Made by a program: the position numbers and the translations under genes. A stretch of DNA of 64,000 nt, from the NCBI GenBank assembly GCA_963169045.1, contig CAUJDF010000106.1:60095-124094 (forward strand). Direction: 5' to 3'. Source of the DNA: Myxococcota bacterium (lineage in GTDB: Bacteria; Myxococcota_A; Bradymonadia; UBA7976; UBA1532). This document shows, one piece after another, positions 59,501 to 64,000 of this stretch; position 1 is the stretch's first letter; each line of letters starts with the position of its first letter. The notes under the pieces are model-generated. The model did no database searches. It was given only the letters and a program-made list of their open reading frames with translations, and was not told the DNA's origin.

Positions 59501-62500
59501 ACGACGAGATCGTTCCACCCGTCGCCGTCGACGTCGCCCGGCCCGGAGGGCGTGCCGAAGTAGGTCAGCCGGCCCGAGCGGACGAGCTCGATCGGCCAGG
59601 CGTCCGGCGAGCCCGAGAACGAGTTGTCGCCCCCGTCGACCAGGATCACCCCGGGGTCGACCAGCGAGCTCAGCGTGACGTTGTCGGCGGTGCCCTCCGC
59701 CGTCGCCTCCCCGCGCGCGACCGGGCGGCGGCCGCGCACGAGCCAGGCGCGATTCATGAAGTTGTTGGTGGTCACGAGGACGTCGTCGGCGCCGTCCGCG
59801 TCGAGGTCGCCGACGCGATGCAGGCGCGCGGCGCCGAGCGCGTAGCCGTTGAACGGGTTGGCGGGGCCGTCGGCGACGAAGCCGTCGAGGGGCGCCGGGG
59901 CGCCGGGCGCGGCGACGCTCGCCGTGCCGAGCAGGTCCGCGAGCCAGCCGCGACGCGCCTCGGCGAAGTACACGCGGCCGTTGTTGGCGTGCAGGCCGTC
60001 GCTCGCCGTGGAGGCCCGGGGCGCGCCGAGCGCCAGGTCGGGGCGGCCGTCGCCGGTGAAGTCGCCGGCCACGGTGTCGAGGCCGGCGAGCTCGCCGCCC
60101 TGCGTGCCCTCGAGGACGTCCCGCGCGACCGCCTCGGCGACCGCGGGGGCCCGACCGAGGAGCGCGGCGCCGTCGAGCACGTACACGCGACCCGTGGCGC
60201 CCTTGCCGCGCGCCAGCGCATAGGGCGCCGCGACGACGAGGTCGCCGACGCCGTCGCCGGTGACGTCGGCGATCGCGCTCACGTGCGTGCCGAGGCCGTC
60301 GCCGTCGGTCAGGCCGACGCGCCCGGGGACCACGCCGCGCGGGTTGCGCGGATCGGCGACGTTCGCGATGCCGCGGGATCCGGTCAGGATCGCCGCGCCG
60401 GCGGTGTCGGTCTCCACCGCGTCGCGACCGGGCACGACGTACACCCTGCCGGTGACGACGGCGCCGTCGACGGTGGCGTTGGGGGCGCCGATCGCGAGCT
60501 CCGCCCAGCCGTCGCCATCGAGGTCGTCGAGGATGGCCGCACCCTGGCCGAACATCTCGGCCACCGCCCCCGCGGGCGGGCGCAGCGTCCACGTCCGGGC
60601 CTCGAGCCGCACGGGCGCGGAGAGCGTCTCGGCGCCGGCGCCGCCGTCGGCCTGGCCCACGGTCACCGCGCAGCGCACGTCCCGCAGCGGCGCGAGGCCC
60701 GCCGTGTCGAGCGCCGGGCCCGCGCCCACGACCTCGTCGCCGGCGTACCAGCGGTAGCGCACCTGCGGCTGCTCGGCGCAGCCGGCTTCGATCCCCTCCG
60801 CCTCGCAGTGCAGGACCGCGCCGGCGCGCGCCGAGCGCTCCACGATGCGGGCGCCGAGCACGCGGCCGCCGGCCCCTTCGATCGCCACCGGCGCGGACGT
60901 GGCCTCGGCGGCGAGCCCGCCCTTGTCGGCCACCACGCGGCAGGCCAGCGACTCACCGTCCGACACGGGCACGTCCTCGGCGCCGACCTCGAGCACGTTG
61001 ACGCCGGGCGCCATGGGCGCGCGCACGTCGGTGTGGCCCCGCAGCGCGCCGTCGACGAGCCACTCCACGCGGAAGTCGAGGTCGTAGGGGACGAGGTCCG
61101 CGTCGTCGTCCTCGACGGTGAACGTGCAGGTGCGGACCGCGCACGGCGACGACACCGGCGGCGTCAGGACGGCCGACGTGACGTCCGGCGCCGACGCGAG
61201 CAGCGGGAACGCCTCGCTCGTGGCGATGACCGCGCCGCCCTTGCGCGCGACGCAGCGGACGGAGGCGCCCTCGGGCCCGGTGCCGTCCCACGTCCAGGGG
61301 GTGCTGCCCTCGAAGCCGGTGCGGGTCGTCGTGGCGACCTGCGCCCAGGCGCCGGCGGGATCGTCCTGACGTTCGAGGTCGATGCGCAGCGCGGCGGCCC
61401 CGTCGGGATCGGTGTAGGCGGCGTCGCAGCGCGCCTGCAGGCCGGGCGTGAGGTAGGCGAGGTCGCGCGCGCCGCGGACCGGATCCACCACCGTGACGCC
61501 GAAGACCCTCACCTGCGCGGGCGAGTCGGCGACCGCGATCCAGCCGGAGGGCGCGAAGACCTCCGTCCGCCCATCGGTCGCGTACACACGGCACTGCAGA
61601 CGCTGGCCGGCGCGCCACGCGCGATTGGCCATGTCGAGGTCGCGGACGGGCTTGGTCGCGGGCCCGGCGGCGAGGTCGCTGGCGATCGTCGTGGTGGCGA
61701 CGCTCTCGACGACCACCGCCGCCCGGTAGCGGACGGCGCCGTTGTCGTCGATGGCCGTCGGCAGCCAGTCGCAGGTCACGTTCGCGGTGGAGAGGGTCTC
61801 GATCGTGAGCGGCACGTCCGTGGAGATGCCGACGAACGAGCCGGGCGGCCACCTCGGCTCGAGGTTGTTGTCGAGGCCGCCGCGCGCGCGCACCGACGTG
61901 CCCTCGCCGGCGCCGTCCACCGGGCGCGGCTCGCAGGAGAACGTGAAGCCGCCGGGGAGGCCGGCCATCGACTTCGTGCAGCCGGGGCCCCAGTCGAGCG
62001 GCGTGTCCGGGAACTGGAACCAGCGGCACGCCGTCGAGCGCACGTCGCCGTCGAAGTCCTCGCGCCCGGTGCAGCTGCAGGTCACCGTGTGCTGCGTGGT
62101 GTAGCCGGGGCCGGGCTGGGCCGGCGACAGGCTCGCCGCGGTGCAGCGCGGCACGTGGTTGCCGACGTTCCAGACGATGCGCGCGAAGTCGCCGTCGCCG
62201 AAGCCGTCGTGGGGCGTGATGCGGCACACGACCTGGTCGCCTTGCGCCCACGGGCCGCTGAACGTCGCGGTCTGGCCGGGGGTGATCGCCTGCGCGCGGC
62301 GCTCCACGCCGTTGACGCGCCAGGAGACGCGGGCGGTGACGGGGTCGCCGTCGGGATCGGACAACCGGTCGAGCCGGCAGCTCAACGTCGCGGTGCGCCA
62401 GGTGGCGCCGCCCTGCGTGGGCGAGACGGCGACCGGCCGCCGGTTCAGCACGGGCGCCTCGTTGGACGTGGCCTGCGTGACGCTGTCGCCGTCGCGGTAG

Positions 62501-64000
62501 ACGGCGGTGCAGCGGACGGTGTCGGTGCGGCCGACCGCGCTCGCCGACAGCTCGGGCCCGTAGGCGTCGAGGACGCGCGTGTTCCCGTTCGCGTCCGTGG
62601 CCTCCCAGACGATCTCCGCGGTCAGAACGTCGTCGTCGGCGTCGTGCGCGCGGGCGTCGCAGACGAATGTCTCGTGGGCGAGCACCGGCGCCAGCGTCAC
62701 CGAGTCGATGACGGTCGGCGTGTTGCCGACGGCGACGGCGGCCTCGTCGGACCAGGCCCCGTGGAGGCCCGCGCGGCAGCCGACCCGCTCGTCCTTCACG
62801 ACCGGGCCGCCGGCGGCCGCGCCGAGCGCCGCGAGCGTCGTGACGGCCGCCTCGTCGCGGGCGGCGATGCCGCGCAGGACCTCGGCGCCGCCGACGGTCC
62901 AGGCGACCTCCCAGGCGAGCGAGTCGGGCGCCCCGAAGGCGGGAACGCAGCGGATGGGCGCGTCGAGCGTGCCGACCTGGAGCGGGTCCGGCGGCTCGAT
63001 CGCGGCCGTGGCGCCGACGGCGACGCAGGCGGGCGTGGCGCCGCCGTCGTCGACGCAGACGCCGCCGGCGCACGGCGCTGGGGCGCACGCGCGCTCGAAG
63101 GCGAGCGAGAGGACGTCGCCGCGCCCCGCGAGGCCGACGCGGCCGGCGGCGTGCGCGTCGACGTCCGTGAGGGCGCTGCGGCCGTCGACGGCGACATGCA
63201 GCGTCGCGCCGTCGAGGACGACGGTGGCGCGATGGGTGTCCTCGCCGGGGAGTTGCGCGGTCGCGAGGACCTCGCCTTCGCGGACCGCGCGGACCTCGAG
63301 GAGGCGGCGCGCGTCCGGCGCCTCGGTCGCGGCGAAGGTGACCGCCGTGTCGCCGGCGGCGAAGGTGAGCTCGCCGGCGGTCCGGAAGGTGAAAGTCGCC
63401 GTGTCGGCGGCCGCGTCCGGCAGCCACGCGGCGCCGCCGGCGAGGCGCAGGACGCCGCCGTCGACGGACGCGGCGCCCTCGAGCGCGAGCGGGGCGTCGG
63501 TGAGGTCGTCATGGCGGGACGGCGCCGGGCAGGTGTCGACGGCGGTGGCGAGGCAGGCGCCGTCGAGGCAGGCGTCGGCGGTGCAGTCGTCGGCGTCGTC
63601 GCAGTCGAGCGTGGCGCCGGCGCAGGCGCCGGCGGTGCACGCGTCGTCGGCGGTGCACGCGTCGCCGTCGTCGCAGGGCGTGGCGTCGGGGGCCACGTCG
63701 GCGACGCAGGCGCCGGTCGCGTCGCAGGTGGCGACCTCGCAAGCGTCGAGCGGGACGCGGCCGGCGCAGTCGGCGTCGGCCGCGCAGCGCCACGGGCCGG
63801 CGTCGGCGCGCGGCGTCGCGTCGCTCGCCGGCGTCGCGTCGCCCGGCGCCGCGTCGCCCGGCGTCGCGTCGCCCGGCGTCGCGCCGTCGGACGCGGCGTC
63901 GTCGCCCGGTCGCGCGTCGGACGCGGCGTCGTCGCCCGGTCGCGCGTCGGACGCGGCGTCGTCGCCCGGTCGCGCGTCGGACGGCGCCGCGCCGTCCGCC
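56527..64000 (-). CDS. Giant surface protein: Cys-rich, Ig-like, FG-GAP, RTX, cadherin-like (5' end beyond window)
   Basis: The frame stays open to the right edge, so only the last 2490 or so residues are seen. From the N-terminal side: an Asp/Ala/Pro-rich spacer built from 10-residue repeats (63893-63982); Cys-rich DGDACTADDACTAGAC modules (63550-63680); a laminin-G/concanavalin-like stretch (about 63100-63500); many Ig-like domains with paired Cys (about 60600-63000); seven or so FG-GAP propeller units (DLDGDGWAELAIGAP, GDVDGDGLDDLVF; about 59040-60560); an RTX-type Ca2+ segment (GGRGDDALAGGG, GGADVLRGGAGDD; about 58860-58940); and two cadherin-like domains with DLGD/VRENAPAGT and LDFEARPTW landmarks (about 57900-58490). 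A unique C-terminal domain follows. It is a large adhesin or surface scaffold. No anchor is seen at its C-terminus, so attachment may be by lipidation at the missing start. Confidence 0.85.
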   Translation of the reverse strand, partial: ADGAAPSDARPGDDAASDARPGDDAASDARPGDDAASDGATPGDATPGDAAPGDATPASDATPRADAGPWRCAADADCAGRVPLDACEVATCDATGACVADVAPDATPCDDGDACTADDACTAGACAGATLDCDDADDCTADACLDGACLATAVDTCPAPSRHDDLTDAPLALEGAASVDGGVLRLAGGAAWLPDAAADTATFTFRTAGELTFAAGDTAVTFAATEAPDARRLLEVRAVREGEVLATAQLPGEDTHRATVVLDGATLHVAVDGRSALTDVDAHAAGRVGLAGRGDVLSLAFERACAPAPCAGGVCVDDGGATPACVAVGATAAIEPPDPLQVGTLDAPIRCVPAFGAPDSLAWEVAWTVGGAEVLRGIAARDEAAVTTLAALGAAAGGPVVKDERVGCRAGLHGAWSDEAAVAVGNTPTVIDSVTLAPVLAHETFVCDARAHDADDDVLTAEIVWEATDANGNTRVLDAYGPELSASAVGRTDTVRCTAVYRDGDSVTQATSNEAPVLNRRPVAVSPTQGGATWRTATLSCRLDRLSDPDGDPVTARVSWRVNGVERRAQAITPGQTATFSGPWAQGDQVVCRITPHDGFGDGDFARIVWNVGNHVPRCTAASLSPAQPGPGYTTQHTVTCSCTGREDFDGDVRSTACRWFQFPDTPLDWGPGCTKSMAGLPGGFTFSCEPRPVDGAGEGTSVRARGGLDNNLEPRWPPGSFVGISTDVPLTIETLSTANVTCDWLPTAIDDNGAVRYRAAVVVESVATTTIASDLAAGPATKPVRDLDMANRAWRAGQRLQCRVYATDGRTEVFAPSGWIAVADSPAQVRVFGVTVVDPVRGARDLAYLTPGLQARCDAAYTDPDGAAALRIDLERQDDPAGAWAQVATTTRTGFEGSTPWTWDGTGPEGASVRCVARKGGAVIATSEAFPLLASAPDVTSAVLTPPVSSPCAVRTCTFTVEDDDADLVPYDLDFRVEWLVDGALRGHTDVRAPMAPGVNVLEVGAEDVPVSDGESLACRVVADKGGLAAEATSAPVAIEGAGGRVLGARIVERSARAGAVLHCEAEGIEAGCAEQPQVRYRWYAGDEVVGAGPALDTAGLAPLRDVRCAVTVGQADGGAGAETLSAPVRLEARTWTLRPPAGAVAEMFGQGAAILDDLDGDGWAELAIGAPNATVDGAVVTGRVYVVPGRDAVETDTAGAAILTGSRGIANVADPRNPRGVVPGRVGLTDGDGLGTHVSAIADVTGDGVGDLVVAAPYALARGKGATGRVYVLDGAALLGRAPAVAEAVARDVLEGTQGGELAGLDTVAGDFTGDGRPDLALGAPRASTASDGLHANNGRVYFAEARRGWLADLLGTASVAAPGAPAPLDGFVADGPANPFNGYALGAARLHRVGDLDADGADDVLVTTNNFMNRAWLVRGRRPVARGEATAEGTADNVTLSSLVDPGVILVDGGDNSFSGSPDAWPIELVRSGRLTYFGTPSGPGDVDGDGWNDLVVSALARVGDRAEVVVDVVLGAGGRFGGDRDVDLAAVERGVGGFTIGGLPGEGSLSTTVATWRVGDVDHDGRDDVGVVMRPAPPSHSAPALPVRLYVASGKRDLASVRLTDLEQGRGGFTIDLPAWPTQIAAGDVDGDGLDDLVFGFAATEAAGRVDGSVLVRFGVGDGRSGPGDDALEGTPGADRLAGGRGDDALAGGGGADVLRGGAGDDRLEVGDAAFVRVDGGRGRDTLAVAAAGRVDLDLDALGERVRGVEVIDLTGAPVSLTLSSSRVRRLPSQGTEMVVIGGDDDVLSSPRSAWRAAGDVEWDGRPARRFTDGLASLVLVGPVRTRLPPSATTLQLAVRENAPAGTVVGPLAGADPDGTVTGVQIRGGDPFGAFAYDRAAGRLVVADGSQLDFEARPTWTLHVALTDDNGLTGLSDVVVSLEDADEPPRFPAPTVAIALPEGAPAGRVLTVLAAEDPDFEDVLAYEIVAVDPPDRDGALAVDPDTGVLSVADGSLLDFEVAPTITVDVRVADAAGLTDDVTVRVDLGDVAGFATELTAWFVSTKQSVWRDGPLGFLSSTMRHSLEAPPGSQAELASIQGQTLAIDVQSSGRFDLTLDFDVGLGEVNAAAPVEIALTMPDQLPVGGTFTMGSSWSLADGARLWGRTPHVTGAMTFDFGDIAMGGVPHAVQGLVEAIPFRATPRDTPLPPLEVDLAAQPFVGVPFRDVYPDGVPPDQAHCWAFDCRLNGAIEDAWNGAAAAVNAVQGTGITSDNARVPDWDSITAGETFFDNVDYPNLIMTGQVARRAVEVALDPASLADALVGNTWYNGFGPWWGTFTVQLEGGEARLRYDLWSSQFFLTLDVWEAFYLNVDGVTVTLTLEDGTVIPDLPVGEDADIDLPADVDTNGDGRVDITFDYTIRNTFTHFLVDIPLISYRGRTLGLEYAVFRHTYDPRGEVDGLSELISGGWGPLNESEIGLGKPQNRSASWTLPGFQTVTARGRFQLSR
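63901..63982 (-). repeat. 30-bp coding tandem repeat in the giant gene
   Basis: Two perfect 30-bp units (63901-63930, 63931-63960), with GTCGCCCGGTCGCGCGTCGG as the first part, and a partial third encode DARPGDDAAS decapeptides. A 15-bp repeat (GCGTCGCCCGGCGTC) adjoins it at about 63835-63885. Both lie in the spacer region near the window edge. Confidence 0.85.

Noticed and set aside
1..64000. rRNA, tRNA, insertion sequences or prophage
   Set aside because: No cloverleaf, rRNA motif, transposase, integrase or phage structural gene was recognised on either strand by eye; a tRNA scan was not run.

Overview
The window is a very GC-rich (roughly 70 % or more by eye), densely packed chromosomal segment. 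Its content points to Myxococcota (the former Deltaproteobacteria). It holds many large lipoproteins with Gly-rich or Asp/Ala/Pro-rich spacers and modular Cys-rich repeats, a MYXO-CTERM-like C-terminus (gene ending at 22906), MopE-type metal-binding repeats, a cytochrome c / copper monooxygenase fusion and giant FG-GAP/cadherin surface proteins. The phylum is inferred from protein families, not from a marker gene; no rRNA, tRNA, CRISPR array, insertion sequence or phage was recognised.

Layout. 1-5 kb: tex (+), convergent with recX, then a small exported protein and a HEAT-repeat membrane protein. 5-8.5 kb: a VWA lipoprotein, a Cys-rich exported protein with a C-terminal anchor, and a small outer-membrane barrel, all on minus. 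8.7-13.5 kb: an L,D-transpeptidase (+) abutting a DUF3516-type Ski2-like helicase (-). 13.5-13.9 kb: a 350-bp divergent intergenic region with five 43-bp tandem repeats. 13.9-18.4 kb: a 1508-residue lipoprotein with Cys-rich repeats, about a dozen kelch repeats and a terminal SRCR domain. 18.4-22.9 kb (-): a YkgJ-type protein, a small Cys-rich secreted protein, a translationally coupled eutB-eutC-eutL cluster and a YaiI-type protein. 22.9-27.5 kb (-): three surface or exported proteins. 27.7-30.9 kb (-): a fused ABC ATPase/MlaE-like permease coupled to a periplasmic protein with TULIP-like signatures. 31-32 kb (+): a deiodinase-like redoxin. 32-35.3 kb (-): an NfeD/YqiJ-like protein with two SPFH (flotillin-like) proteins. 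35.4-39.3 kb (+): a cytochrome c/PHM-like monooxygenase and a DUF4139 lipoprotein with an OmpA-like insert. 39.4-46.5 kb (-): a six-gene run with TRAP transport genes, a MATE exporter, a small membrane protein and an SDR. 46.6-48.4 kb (+): a ZU5/MORN-like lipoprotein. 48.4-54.1 kb (-): a 1910-residue mosaic protein resembling type VI secretion effectors. 54.2-54.8 kb (+): a 2OG-Fe(II) oxygenase. 54.8-64 kb (-): a sulfatase-modifying-factor-like lipoprotein and a giant surface protein whose start lies beyond the window edge.

Functionally the window is dominated by the cell envelope: lipid and solute transport, peptidoglycan cross-linking, membrane microdomains and surface or adhesive proteins. 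Housekeeping genes (tex, recX, helicase) sit at the left, and one compact catabolic module (ethanolamine ammonia-lyase plus one shell protein) in the middle. Convergent genes often end within 0-4 bp of each other and share palindromic stop regions. The strongest candidates for something undescribed are the ABC-MlaE/TULIP pair, the TRAP cluster with a short motif shared by its lipoprotein and permease, and the 1910-residue secretion-type protein. All functional calls rest on reading the sequence and recalled family knowledge; no database search was run.
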